Below are positions 16,140 through 24,291 of a DNA stretch of 32,783 bases, in pieces; positions within the stretch are counted from its first letter, which is position 1, and each line of letters starts with the position of its first letter. This DNA is from CAXBDP01 sp041689935. Its GTDB lineage: Bacteria; Bacteroidota; Bacteroidia; Cytophagales; Cyclobacteriaceae. A program made the translations under genes and the position numbers. The stretch covers positions 1-32,783 of the forward strand of contig JBDNFI010000023.1 of NCBI GenBank assembly GCA_041689935.1. Reading direction: 5' to 3'. Below the pieces are notes generated by a model, which made no database searches, was not told the DNA's origin, and saw only the letters and a program-made list of their open reading frames with translations.

Positions 16140-16853
16140 CTAAATTTTCCCTTGACTGATACGAGTCTTATGAAATTTGATGAGAGATGATTGAGAAAAG
16201 CCTAAAAAGAAGCCAACAAAAATGCAAGCATAAATAAATTGAAGCCTGACAAACCCATTTTTGTTATAATTTCTTGCAGATACTAAAACGCTTTTCTGCA
16301 CTATTGCGAATTTTCCGAGTTTTCTCATTCGCATTAGCAGTTCGTATTCCTCCATTATCACGAGCGACTCATTGAATCCTCCCGCTTTTTTAAAAACTGC
16401 CGATTTCACGAATAAGGTTTGGCCACCACCACGGAAAATAATGCCCTTAAATCGAGTGAAAAAGGAGTTGGCTCTGAGGAATTTATTTTTGGTTTGAAAG
16501 AGTGAACGAAAACAGCCGTAATCAGCTCCTTCGCGTACCTTAGCCACTATATCGCTTGTGAAATGGAATGGAGGAAAACTATCGGCATGGACAAAATACA
16601 AAATTTCTCCGGTTGCCTTTTTAGCTCCTGCATTCATTTGGATTGCTCTGCCCTTTTCAGTTCGCAATATCTTGGCACCAAAACTAAGGGCAAATTCAGT
16701 CGTCTGATCGTCACTTCCTCCATCCGCAATGATAATTTCCTTTATCAGTGATTCTTTATCCATTTTAGTTAAATGAGGAAGCAATTTTCTCAAATTTCGC
16801 TCTTCATTCAAGGTTGGGATAATAATGCTAACTTTTAGAGGCTTCGGATTCAT
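16140..16853 (-). CDS. TIGR04283 family arsenosugar-type glycosyltransferase
   Basis: The 237-residue GT2-fold protein has a nucleotide-sugar binding start VSIIIPTLNEE, then IIIADGGSDDQT, GRAIQMNAGA and the metal-binding FVHADS (in place of DxD). A GGFNES...EEYEL acceptor region follows, with a hydrophobic C-terminal segment near 205-220. This is the TIGR04283 pattern, which co-occurs with ArsS-type radical SAM genes. It is the last gene of the operon and overlaps the TIGR04282 gene by 26 bases. The predicted job is to add a sugar in arsenosugar or related biosynthesis. Direct biochemical proof for this group is, as far as I know, thin. Confidence 0.87.
   Translation of the reverse strand: MNPKPLKVSIIIPTLNEERNLRKLLPHLTKMDKESLIKEIIIADGGSDDQTTEFALSFGAKILRTEKGRAIQMNAGAKKATGEILYFVHADSFPPFHFTSDIVAKVREGADYGCFRSLFQTKNKFLRANSFFTRFKGIIFRGGGQTLFVKSAVFKKAGGFNESLVIMEEYELLMRMRKLGKFAIVQKSVLVSARNYNKNGFVRLQFIYACIFVGFFLGFSQSSLIKFHKTRISQGKI
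16378..16385 (-). repeat. Dispersed octamer GCGGGAGG, copy 9
   Basis: Exact copy, sense in the TIGR04283 gene, coding A-G-G, with a run of A upstream. Confidence 0.9.
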
Positions 16854-17442
16854 CAGAAAGCAATTTTAAATCAGCTACATTATCGACATCTGAAAGAGTG
16901 GGAAGTAGGTAGTACTTTAATAAATTGGAATCGGCTCTAAGTATCGTCTGCTCCAATACTTGGGCATGGCTCCATTCCATATCTGTAAATAGCTGCTTAT
17001 GGACGTTCTTCATGGCGATCAAATAGTACCCGCCATCCTTTGCCGGCCCAATTACCAAATCATGTTGGTCTAGTGCCTTTATCGCTTCATTTAGGATGGA
17101 AATACTTATTTCAGGGCAATCTGACCCGATAAGCATTAGTTTAGAAAACCCTTCTTCAAAATGAAATGCTAAGGCATTAGACATTTTTTCGCCTAGATCA
17201 ACACCCTTTTGGAGATAAAATTCAAAGGAATCTTTAGGCCAATAATTTACCTGTCCTGCCCAATCTTTATTGCTCCAGATCATTTTGGCTCCGTCAAATT
17301 GCAGGGCAATATTTTTGGTGAGTTCCAGCAATTGCCAATACACATTTAAGGCTTTTTCATTGCCAATATCAGCAGCAAGACGCGTTTTTACTTCACCTGC
17401 CAAGGGTGTTTTCACAAAGACAATGAGCCCTGCTTTTTCCAT
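16828..17442 (-). CDS. TIGR04282 family arsenosugar-type glycosyltransferase
   Basis: The 204-residue GT-A-like (CofC/MobA-like) protein starts LIVFVKTPLAGEVKTRLAADIG. It carries MLIGSDCPEIS, the typical Asp-containing motif, and DLVIGPAKDGGYYLIAM. I set the start at the ATG 17440-17442 because it overlaps the ArsS stop by one base (TAATG) and matches the family's N-terminus. The frame is open seven codons further upstream. It belongs to the operon with ArsS and the TIGR04283 protein. The family is annotated as arsenosugar biosynthesis glycosyltransferase, and the exact substrate is not established from sequence. Confidence 0.87.
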   Translation of the reverse strand: MEKAGLIVFVKTPLAGEVKTRLAADIGNEKALNVYWQLLELTKNIALQFDGAKMIWSNKDWAGQVNYWPKDSFEFYLQKGVDLGEKMSNALAFHFEEGFSKLMLIGSDCPEISISILNEAIKALDQHDLVIGPAKDGGYYLIAMKNVHKQLFTDMEWSHAQVLEQTILRADSNLLKYYLLPTLSDVDNVADLKLLSDESEASKS

Positions 17443-18485
17443 TATGCTACCGAACCTCCGCAACTAGACCCACTGCCCGCTGTGCAGCCAAAGCAATGCC
17501 TGCCAACAATTATTTCTCTATTATTGAGTGCCGCCAAATCAAATTCACTGATATGCTGTGCATTACTTTCACTTACTTTCAGGTCGAGCATTTGATTGAA
17601 ATCGCAATCATATAAATAGCCATTCCAGCCAATAGAAAGTGTATTGCGGCACATCACCGAAACTACCGCAGCGGGATTGAAAGCGTCAATTAATTCCTGC
17701 ATATAGCTTTCATAATTGCCACTATTGATCAAATAGTCTAAAAAACGGCTTATCGGTAAATTGGTGATCGCATATAGTGAATTGAACTCGATATCGAAAT
17801 CCTTTTTTAAAGCAGTTTTAAATTCCTTTTCCAGAGCGTCTTGGGATGGAGGCAAAAAGGCTCCAGCAGGATTATAAACCAAATTAAGGATCAGTCCGCT
17901 CCCTGCTTTTCCATAACCAACTTCATTCAGCAGTTTTAAAGCCTCAATGCTTTTGTTGAATACGCCATCTCCTCTTTGCCGATCAGTTCTTGAACTTGTA
18001 TAGAAAGGCAGCGAAGATGCTACTTCTATCTTATGCTTTTTGAAAAAATGCGGGAGGTCATGGTATTTTGGATTTACCAAGATGATGGTAAGATTACATC
18101 TAACTATTATATGTCTGCCTAGTTTTGAAATCTCTTCTACAAACCATCGGAAATGCGGATTCATCTCTGGTGCGCCACCAGTCAAATCTACGGTAGCTAT
18201 ATCAGTACTTTTGAGTGTATCCAAAATACTTTGCATGGTCTCTTGGGTCATTATTTCCTTTCGGTCTGGCCCTGCATCTACATGGCAATGCTTACATACT
18301 TGGTTACACATTTTGCCCATGTTCACCTGCATTATTTCTATGCCAGTGGCTTTTAAAGGGCTCAGGCCAATTGCTTCTAATTTTTCTCTAAAAAAAGGCT
18401 GTTGATTTTCACCTTCCTTTTCCAGAATGTCAATTTGCCTTTCTGAGTAAGATAAGTGGTGCCCGAGGGCGTTTAATGATTTCAT
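17442..18485 (-). CDS. arsS: Arsenosugar biosynthesis radical SAM protein ArsS family
   Basis: The 347-residue radical SAM enzyme has the 4Fe-4S triad C60-x3-C64-x2-C67 in MCNQVCKHCHVDAGP. It continues with the usual TVDLTGGAPEMNPHFRW. The C-terminal Cys-rich part (MCRNTLSIGWNGYLYDCDFN and GRHCFGCTAGSGSSCGG) is the rSAM/Cys-rich signature of TIGR04167. ArsS is proposed to transfer a 5'-deoxyadenosyl group to dimethylarsinous acid on the way to arsenosugars. The gene overlaps its upstream neighbour by one base (TAATG) and its downstream neighbour likewise, so the operon appears translationally coupled. No arsM methyltransferase is in the window. Confidence 0.9.
   Translation of the reverse strand: MKSLNALGHHLSYSERQIDILEKEGENQQPFFREKLEAIGLSPLKATGIEIMQVNMGKMCNQVCKHCHVDAGPDRKEIMTQETMQSILDTLKSTDIATVDLTGGAPEMNPHFRWFVEEISKLGRHIIVRCNLTIILVNPKYHDLPHFFKKHKIEVASSLPFYTSSRTDRQRGDGVFNKSIEALKLLNEVGYGKAGSGLILNLVYNPAGAFLPPSQDALEKEFKTALKKDFDIEFNSLYAITNLPISRFLDYLINSGNYESYMQELIDAFNPAAVVSVMCRNTLSIGWNGYLYDCDFNQMLDLKVSESNAQHISEFDLAALNNREIIVGRHCFGCTAGSGSSCGGSVA
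18050..18057 (+). repeat. Dispersed octamer GCGGGAGG, copy 10
   Basis: Exact copy, antisense in arsS, coding D-L-P-H, with a run of A upstream. Confidence 0.9.
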
Positions 18486-18823
18486 TACATTCCTATTTCT
18501 TTCACTTTATTCATCATTTGTACACCATGTACTAGGCTGGCTCCGCCGCGAATCGCTGCCGCAACATGCACAGCTTCCATCATTTGCCCTTCCGAATATC
18601 CTTTTTTGTAGGCATCAGAAGAATACGCATCAATGCAGTAAGGGCATTGTACAGCATGAGCAACGGCCAAAGCAATCAATGATTTTTCTCTTGCGGATAA
18701 TTCTCCCTCAGCGAAAACCTCTCCGTACCAATCGAAGAATTTATCTCCCATCTTTTGTTGGAAATCAGAGATGTTGCCAAATTTATTGAGGTCGTTAGCA
18801 TTATAATAATGTTTTTCAGACAT
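18485..18823 (-). CDS. Arsenosugar biosynthesis-associated AhpD/CMD-like protein
   Basis: The 112-residue protein is of the carboxymuconolactone decarboxylase/AhpD fold. It has the redox CxxC (VQCPYCIDAYSSDAY, about residues 59-62), the preceding REKSLIALAVAHA helix and the GGASLVHG motif. AhpD-like proteins of this kind are the first gene of ArsS operons in many bacteria. A peroxidase or thiol-relay role is presumed from the CxxC. Here it is also first and overlaps arsS by one base, so the operon promoter should lie in the 488-base gap upstream. Confidence 0.88.
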   Translation of the reverse strand: MSEKHYYNANDLNKFGNISDFQQKMGDKFFDWYGEVFAEGELSAREKSLIALAVAHAVQCPYCIDAYSSDAYKKGYSEGQMMEAVHVAAAIRGGASLVHGVQMMNKVKEIGM

Positions 18824-19311
18824 ACGGATGTTTTTAAGGGTTTAAGGCGATTTTATTGTTAGTCAATCTTTGATTCTACAAACTTCATTTCTGCAAGATA
18901 CCTATCTCTACACAATGCTAGAAAATTGATTACGATTCACAACAATTGAGCACATACAATGATTGCATTTTTGACCCTTAATTATATGTGAAGGACGAGG
19001 ATTTTTGAGAAAGAATGATCCAAATGGAATAAACTCAAGATATAGAATTACACTAACCTCCCGCTTTTTTACACAATAAATGTGATGAGTAGAGGATGCT
19101 AATTAGAGATATAACTCTTTCAATTGTTTGCTATCCACTACAGCGTCGAAAGTGACCCAATGTTGCCGTTTAATCGCTCTTACTTATTGTGTACCCTCAT
19201 TTCCCATCTGACTCGAAGCTTTAATATTAGGGCTGTGCCATACTTTTTCTCATTGGTAGAGTAATGAGAAAGCCGAATCAAAGCGTTTTTTACAGACCTT
19301 ATCTTCAAATT
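18824..19311. other. Intergenic, upstream of the arsenosugar operon
   Basis: This 488-base stretch has no supported gene. It holds the only intergenic copy of the dispersed octamer (19057-19064, with an A/T run beside it). It also has a 9-bp hairpin at 19246-19254/19263-19271 about 40 bases past the end of the next gene. That hairpin has no T run and was not called a terminator. No ArsR-type operator was recognised. Confidence 0.5.
19057..19064 (-). repeat. Dispersed octamer GCGGGAGG, copy 11
   Basis: The only intergenic copy, upstream of the arsenosugar operon, with a run of A upstream. Confidence 0.9.
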
Positions 19312-19713
19312 CTATTGCATTGGAGGAGAAATAGCTTCCTCTTGCTGACTATGGGCTCCCAATACTATAATACTATAAGCAGAAACGATAGTACCAATTG
19401 GAAAATTGAAAAGGCTGAAAATGGATAATATAATTCCAAATATGTATCCACCTTTACTTTTATTATAAATTAGGTAGGCCGCTATCGAATGTAATATCAC
19501 AAAGAGCAAAGCGATAAAGCCAATAAAGCTCAATCCAAAATTTAATAAGAATTCAAAAATCCATTGATCTTCTAATCCTTCGTTTTGAATAAGTTGCTTT
19601 AAGAAAGGCGCGAAAGCAAAAATAATGATGCCTCCAATAAGTGAAAAAAAGGCTTCTACGCCAAAAATAATTGAAACGATTTTACGATGAATATCTTCTT
19701 TTGCCCATTCCAT
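19312..19713 (-). CDS. Four-helix integral membrane protein, unknown
   Basis: The 133-residue product begins MEWAKEDIHRKIVSI and has four hydrophobic segments, roughly residues 11-33, 49-75, 77-92 and 96-118 (KGGYIFGIILSIFSLFNFPIGTIVSAYSIIVL). It ends in a polar QQEEAISPP tail. The shape resembles small DUF4064-like or DUF4870-like membrane proteins, but I cannot assign a family. It is divergent from the CDGSH gene, with about 80 bases between the starts. Confidence 0.7.
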   Translation of the reverse strand: MEWAKEDIHRKIVSIIFGVEAFFSLIGGIIIFAFAPFLKQLIQNEGLEDQWIFEFLLNFGLSFIGFIALLFVILHSIAAYLIYNKSKGGYIFGIILSIFSLFNFPIGTIVSAYSIIVLGAHSQQEEAISPPMQ

Positions 19714-19794
19714 GGTGGTGTATTGTTTGGTTTGTAAACACTAATATAAGTAAGATTGAATTTTTTTCCGTACTTTTTGGAAAAGCTTGAAGGA

Positions 19795-20226
19795 ATGGAC
19801 GAAAAGACACAAGTAAAGGAATATAAGAATGATGAATTCACCATTTTATGGAAGCCAAGTGCGTGCATTCACTCCGAAAATTGTTGGAGAGGCCTCAATC
19901 AGGTGTTTAATCCACAGGGAAGTCCTTGGATTAACGTGAATGGGGCTACTGCCGACAAAATTAGAAATCAGATAGATAAATGCCCATCTGGTGCATTATC
20001 CTATCCAAATAGGGAAAATCTAACGGATAAATCCTCTTTGGAAACTTCCATAAAAGCTGAGGTTTTAAAGAATGGGCCATTGATGGTACATGGAGACGTG
20101 CTTGTAAAGGCAGCCGATGGGAAAGAAATTTTAAAGAAGAAACGCACTGCTTTTTGTCGATGTGGAGCTTCTGCCAATAAACCATTTTGTGATGGTGCCC
20201 ATAAAAATATTAACTTTGAAGGCTAA
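19795..20226 (+). CDS. 4Fe-4S mono-cluster plus CDGSH iron-sulfur protein
   Basis: The 143-residue product has two domains. Residues 1-65 are the Fer4_19-type single-cluster domain (ACIHSENCWRGL, then a later IDKCPSGAL). The C-terminal part is a CDGSH domain with the CxCx2(S/T)x3PxCDGxH motif, here CRCGASANKPFCDGAH. Such proteins bind redox-active clusters and act in iron or redox homeostasis, probably in the cytosol. I chose the ATG at 19795, preceded by GAAGGA, over the in-frame TTG at 19756. The symporter gene follows closely on the same strand. Confidence 0.9.
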   Translation: MDEKTQVKEYKNDEFTILWKPSACIHSENCWRGLNQVFNPQGSPWINVNGATADKIRNQIDKCPSGALSYPNRENLTDKSSLETSIKAEVLKNGPLMVHGDVLVKAADGKEILKKKRTAFCRCGASANKPFCDGAHKNINFEG

Positions 20227-20294
20227 TCCCTCTACCTCTGGAACCAAATACAATTGATCAGCTAAGTCTAAATTTCGATGATAGCACTGCATGG

Positions 20295-21149
20295 ATGCTT
20301 AATTTTTGCATTGCTTTTATCATGTTTGGTGTAGCCTTGGCACTCAAGCTGGAGGACTTCAAAAGAGTGGCTGAATATCCCAAATCAGTAATGATTGGGA
20401 TCCTTTGCCAATTTATTCTTTTGCCATTTTTTACTTTCGTGTTGGTCTACATTTGGCAGCCGATGCCTTCTCTAGCTCTTGGGATGATTTTGGTAGCAGC
20501 CTGCCCCGGTGGCAATGTGTCCAATTTTTTCAGTTTGCAATCGGGTGGAAATGCCGCACTATCGGTTACACTCACCGCATTTGCTACCATGATGGCGGTA
20601 GTCGCCACTCCTTTCAATTTGTATTTTTATGGAAGCCTATACGAGCCAACAGCCGCTATTATCAATAATGTAAATCTTGACTTTGCCGATTCCCTGAAGA
20701 CGGTTTTTGTGATCTTGGGAGTGCCTCTAATTGCAGGCATTGTTATTCGCAAGCAAAACGATGACTGGGCAGAAAAGTATGGAGATTTAATCAGAAAAAT
20801 TTCTATCGGCATTTTTATCGCATTCATCATTTTGGCGTTTTCCTCCAACTATAGCAATTTCATTCAATACATTTCCTACGCATTTGTTTTAGTGGCCATT
20901 CACAATGCAATGGCTTTTTCGATAGGGTATTATACAGCTAAGCTGGCTAGGCTCAGTGTGCCAGACCGACGTAGCATTGCGATGGAAACAGGCATTCAAA
21001 ATAGTGGATTGGGCTTGCTATTGGTTTTTTCATTTTTCAATGGTTTGGGTGGCATGGCCTTGGTAGTAGCATGGTGGGGAATTTGGCATTTGGTTAGTGG
21101 GCTTGCTCTTAGCTATTTTTGGTCTTCACGTAAAATTCCTGCTATTTAA
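20295..21149 (+). CDS. Bile acid:sodium symporter family transporter
   Basis: The 284-residue (from the first ATG) multi-spanning protein has the BASS/SBF pattern: MFGVALALKLEDF, the crossover GMILVAACPGGNVSNFFSLQSGGNAALSV with its conserved CPGG-N, and the second crossover AMETGIQNSGLGLLL. It is expected to co-transport sodium with an organic anion across the inner membrane. The first ATG lies right at TM1. The open frame extends upstream to 20220, and its residues IDQLSLNFDDSTAW look like the normal N-terminus of this family. No ATG, GTG or TTG is present in that extension. The best-placed codon is ATT at 20253, which would give 298 residues. Confidence 0.9.
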   Translation: MLNFCIAFIMFGVALALKLEDFKRVAEYPKSVMIGILCQFILLPFFTFVLVYIWQPMPSLALGMILVAACPGGNVSNFFSLQSGGNAALSVTLTAFATMMAVVATPFNLYFYGSLYEPTAAIINNVNLDFADSLKTVFVILGVPLIAGIVIRKQNDDWAEKYGDLIRKISIGIFIAFIILAFSSNYSNFIQYISYAFVLVAIHNAMAFSIGYYTAKLARLSVPDRRSIAMETGIQNSGLGLLLVFSFFNGLGGMALVVAWWGIWHLVSGLALSYFWSSRKIPAI

Positions 21150-21152
21150 GTT

Positions 21153-22148
21153 ATGCTTTATTTCTTTTTGAAACACTTAACCCGCGTTGGTTTCTTCTTT
21201 TATTGTAGAAAGGTAATCGTGGAGGGCTTAGAAAATATCCCAAAAAAGGGTGCAGTTATTTTTACACCCAACCACCAAAGTGCTTTTATGGATGCCATCT
21301 TACCAGCGGTGATGCTGCCAAAGGATATTCATTTCTTGGCAAGAGCAGATATTTTCAAAAAGAAATGGGCAGGAAAAATTCTTAGTAAAATTCATGTCAG
21401 ACCTGTTTACAGGCAAAGAGATGGCCTAAGAGAAACATTAAAGAATTTGGAGGTTTTCCAAGGCTGCAACGAGTTGTTGCGGGAGGGTGGTTGGTTATTG
21501 ATGTTTCCCGAAGCAAGTCAAATAATGGTAAGGCGAGTACGACCATTATCTAAAGGCTTCACTCGAATTGCCTTTGGAGCTTTAGCGTCGGCTGAGAAGG
21601 ACGTGAACTTATATATAATTCCGATGGGTATTAATTATGAGCATTATTCTGCTTCTAATGCTGTGATCAGGATGAAAATAGGAAAGCCTATTTTGGTGAA
21701 TGAATACTTAGAAGAATATAGCGAAAATCCAACAAATGCGGCTCGCGCATTGACGAAAGAGACTAGCCTGGGCATGAAAAAAGTATGCTTGCATATTTCT
21801 GAACAAGAAGAGGCAAAATGGTTTGGCAATACGCCTTATAGAGGTGCCGAATTGACAGATCCAGATTTTTTCCATCTGGAAGATCAGCCAACTCTTCGCA
21901 CTAAGAAATTTGGTTTTTCGTTCTTGGTCAAATTTATGCATTTGCCTGTTTTCTTAATGCTGCGGTGGATTCTTAGGTATAAAGTAAAAGATCCGCACTT
22001 TCAGCCTTCTATTAAATTTGCGCTGGGCTTATTTATGGTGCCCATTTATTATTTGTTGTTGCTAGGCGTTGGTCTTTTGTTCGACATGGTTTTTGTCGCC
22101 ACCATTATTGTCTCCATTGCATTTCTATCCTTTTTTACTCAAGAGTGA
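21153..22148 (+). CDS. PlsC-type 1-acylglycerol phosphate acyltransferase-like protein
   Basis: The 331-residue product has the acyltransferase blocks: block I NHQSAFMDA (NH and D about residues 40-47), a block II-like HVRPVYRQRDG, block III MFPEASQ in place of the common FPEG, and block IV IIPMGINY. The C-terminal third carries two or three membrane segments, unlike minimal PlsC proteins. It starts 3 bases after the symporter gene and is co-transcribed with it. The likely role is acyl transfer in phospholipid or lipid remodelling. The substrate is uncertain. Confidence 0.85.
   Translation: MLYFFLKHLTRVGFFFYCRKVIVEGLENIPKKGAVIFTPNHQSAFMDAILPAVMLPKDIHFLARADIFKKKWAGKILSKIHVRPVYRQRDGLRETLKNLEVFQGCNELLREGGWLLMFPEASQIMVRRVRPLSKGFTRIAFGALASAEKDVNLYIIPMGINYEHYSASNAVIRMKIGKPILVNEYLEEYSENPTNAARALTKETSLGMKKVCLHISEQEEAKWFGNTPYRGAELTDPDFFHLEDQPTLRTKKFGFSFLVKFMHLPVFLMLRWILRYKVKDPHFQPSIKFALGLFMVPIYYLLLLGVGLLFDMVFVATIIVSIAFLSFFTQE
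21479..21486 (+). repeat. Dispersed octamer GCGGGAGG, copy 12
   Basis: Exact copy, sense in the PlsC-type gene, coding L-R-E-G. Confidence 0.9.
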
Positions 22149-22174
22149 AATCACCTTTCCTTCTTTAATTCACG

Positions 22175-22182
22175 TATCTTTG
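22175..22182 (+). promoter_or_regulatory. Candidate -7 box upstream of the ceramidase-like gene
   Basis: TATCTTTG matches TAnnTTTG. It lies 61 bases before the TTG start of the next gene. No TTG stands at the expected -33 spacing, so support is partial. Confidence 0.35.
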
Positions 22183-22243
22183 GAATCTAAATGGTGAATG
22201 GCATCCAATGCCTAAAAATTAAGCCCTAAGAGCTGATATTGAT

Positions 22244-23578
22244 TTGAAAATTCTAGCCAATATATTGATTATTCTGCTGGCGGTGATTCTAGCAACCTTA
22301 CGTCCTATAGATCGAAGTCCAATTGAAGATAAGGCTTTTTCCATCGAAATGATGAAAAGACTTGCTGATTTTGAGCTTGCCGATGTCACTAAATCGGATA
22401 CTAGCCAGCAATTAGAAATTGGGTGGGCATCCCTGAATATCACACCACAAGAGCCCGAACTGTTGGTAGGCTATAAGCCAAGAGGCCCTTATGTAGAAGT
22501 CAACGATTCAATTTTTGTGAGAAGTTTGCTGATCAATAATGGTGAAAAAGAAGTGGCTATTGTATCTGTAGATTTGCTTTTGTTTCCTCCCGCTTTGGTT
22601 GAGTACCTAAAGCAAGAATTCCCAAGGATTAATTTTGATTTCAATAATGCCTATTTCACAGCCACCCATACGCATACCTCCATTGGTGGATGGCTCGATT
22701 CGTTTGCGGGTCGATTTATTACTGGAAAATTTGATCCACAGCGAGTAGCCTATCTAGGAGATCAAATTATAGCATCTATCCAACAAGCGAGAGCCAACAA
22801 GTCTGCCGGGGCAATAGGATTTCAAAAAATGGCAACAAAAGGACTAATGGAGCATCGGCTAGACAGGGAAAGCGAGGCTATTGACGAATCGCTTAGAATG
22901 GTGATGGTAGAAAAGAAAAATGGTGAAAAAGGAATTTGGGTAACCTATGCAGCACATCCTAGCCTGATCCATAAAAATACTTTTTTGCTTAGCGGAGACT
23001 ATCCGAATGTAATGCTCGAAGAATTGAAAGCGGGAGGATTCAATTTTGCTATGTTTAGCGCAGGGATGGTAGGTAGCCATCGCCCTAAGGAATATGGTCT
23101 TTTTGATATTGCTTTCGCAGAAGATTATGGTAATAAATTAGCTAATATTATTTTATCAAACTTAGCAATTGAGGCAGTAGATTCTACTGCTAGTATTTCC
23201 ATGCAAAAGCTTTCTTTATCTCTGGCAAAGAGTCAAATGCGTCTGACCAAAGAATTTGGTGTGCGCGATTGGGTATTTAATATGGCGATGGGTGAGCTTG
23301 AAGGGAAAATCAATATTCTGCAAATTGGTGAAATTTTATTGCTAGGCATGCCAGCTGATTTTTCAGGTGAATTATCTGTAAAAGGCCATTTCGATGAATT
23401 GGCCTTAGCAAATGGCCATCAATTGATGATTACAAGTTTCAATGGTGATTACATTGGCTATATCACCGATGATATTCGCTATGATACTTCCACAAAAGAT
23501 GAGGTGCGATCGCTCAATTGGGTGGGGCCTTATATGGGAGCATATCTCACTAAGATAGTAATAGAAATTATTGAATAG
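22244..23578 (+). CDS. Neutral/alkaline ceramidase N-terminal domain-like protein
   Basis: The 444-residue product has an N-terminal hydrophobic anchor or signal (ILANILIILLAVILATL). A domain typical of neutral ceramidase N-terminal (alkaline non-lysosomal) proteins follows: IGWASLNITP, VGYKPRGPY, VSVDLLLFPP, then YFTATHTHTSIGGW with the zinc His pair, AHPSLIHKNTFLLSGDYP, and SAGMVGSHRP. It would act in the periplasm or at the outer face, hydrolysing an amide-linked lipid or similar substrate. Family members in bacteria are mostly uncharacterised. The start codon is TTG at 22244. A stop lies in frame at 22220, and no ATG lies between. Confidence 0.85.
   Translation: MKILANILIILLAVILATLRPIDRSPIEDKAFSIEMMKRLADFELADVTKSDTSQQLEIGWASLNITPQEPELLVGYKPRGPYVEVNDSIFVRSLLINNGEKEVAIVSVDLLLFPPALVEYLKQEFPRINFDFNNAYFTATHTHTSIGGWLDSFAGRFITGKFDPQRVAYLGDQIIASIQQARANKSAGAIGFQKMATKGLMEHRLDRESEAIDESLRMVMVEKKNGEKGIWVTYAAHPSLIHKNTFLLSGDYPNVMLEELKAGGFNFAMFSAGMVGSHRPKEYGLFDIAFAEDYGNKLANIILSNLAIEAVDSTASISMQKLSLSLAKSQMRLTKEFGVRDWVFNMAMGELEGKINILQIGEILLLGMPADFSGELSVKGHFDELALANGHQLMITSFNGDYIGYITDDIRYDTSTKDEVRSLNWVGPYMGAYLTKIVIEIIE
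22586..22593 (-). repeat. Dispersed octamer GCGGGAGG, copy 13
   Basis: Exact copy, antisense in the ceramidase-like gene, coding P-P-A. Confidence 0.9.
23030..23037 (+). repeat. Dispersed octamer GCGGGAGG, copy 14
   Basis: Exact copy, sense in the ceramidase-like gene, coding A-G-G. Confidence 0.9.
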
Positions 23579-23730
23579 GCTAAGAAATATTCTTTTCTAC
23601 TTATTTATTTGATCAAATTAAAATCTAAAAGGCTCTTATTCACATAGCTAATTCCTATTTCACACGAAGTTTGATAATGTCCTGTATTTCAAATGACTAG
23701 CCATTAATCAAAATCACAGCTTGACTATTT

Positions 23731-24141
23731 TTATTTACGTACCAACCGCTTTTTGCTTGCAAGGGTAAAACTAAAAATAGCCAAAAGGGTAGTCAAAGGA
23801 GTGAAAATGTATTTTTCCATCTCATTTAGAGATAAGAGATTCCCAATCGAATTCATCATAAAAATAAAAACCATCAACCATAAGGCTATTTTCACAATGG
23901 TTGGATGAACCTTCAGTTTAATGATTTTAGCATGAATGGCTACAATGGCAAGCATTAGGAAATTTAAAAGAATGGAGACTAATTCAAAATTAATCATTTC
24001 TTTTTTGCTCTGTAGCCTGCCACCCCATACCATTTGATAAGGAATAATGCTCACAAGCACCATTAGGTGAAATAATATGGCTGCCGAAAGGATGATAAGG
24101 ATTCCATTTGAGGCGATTTTATGGGAAATTTTGGTATACAT
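23731..24141 (-). CDS. Four-helix membrane protein, unknown
   Basis: The 136-residue product has four predicted helices at about residues 13-34, 52-70, 81-101 and 108-128, connected by short loops. Examples are GILIILSAAILFHLMVLVSI and IALWLMVFIFMMNSIGNLL. It ends in a basic SKKRLVRK tail. The layout is common in uncharacterised Bacteroidota inner-membrane proteins and no domain is recognised. It is divergently placed from the phosphatase gene, 150 bases apart. Confidence 0.7.
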   Translation of the reverse strand: MYTKISHKIASNGILIILSAAILFHLMVLVSIIPYQMVWGGRLQSKKEMINFELVSILLNFLMLAIVAIHAKIIKLKVHPTIVKIALWLMVFIFMMNSIGNLLSLNEMEKYIFTPLTTLLAIFSFTLASKKRLVRK

Positions 24142-24279
24142 CTAGGCCTTTCTATTCAATTGTTTTGACGATGTGAAATTCTTATAATTCATTGATTTTC
24201 CAATCGAATGGAACGAATTTATTTCACCCTTTTCGCCCTTCCTTTTTACTATTGGCATGGATTGTTTTTGGGATAAGTC

Positions 24280-24287
24280 TATCTTTG
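24280..24287 (+). promoter_or_regulatory. Candidate -7 box, possibly leaderless
   Basis: TATCTTTG matches TAnnTTTG and ends four bases before the phosphatase ATG at 24292. Transcription would begin at the start codon. A TTG stands 15 bases upstream (24262-24264), shorter than the usual spacing. Confidence 0.35.
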
Positions 24288-24291
24288 AACT

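Noticed and set aside
19246..19271. 9-bp hairpin after the four-helix membrane protein gene as a terminator
   Set aside because: No T run follows on the minus strand and the loop is 8 bases. It is kept only as a note in the intergenic entry.
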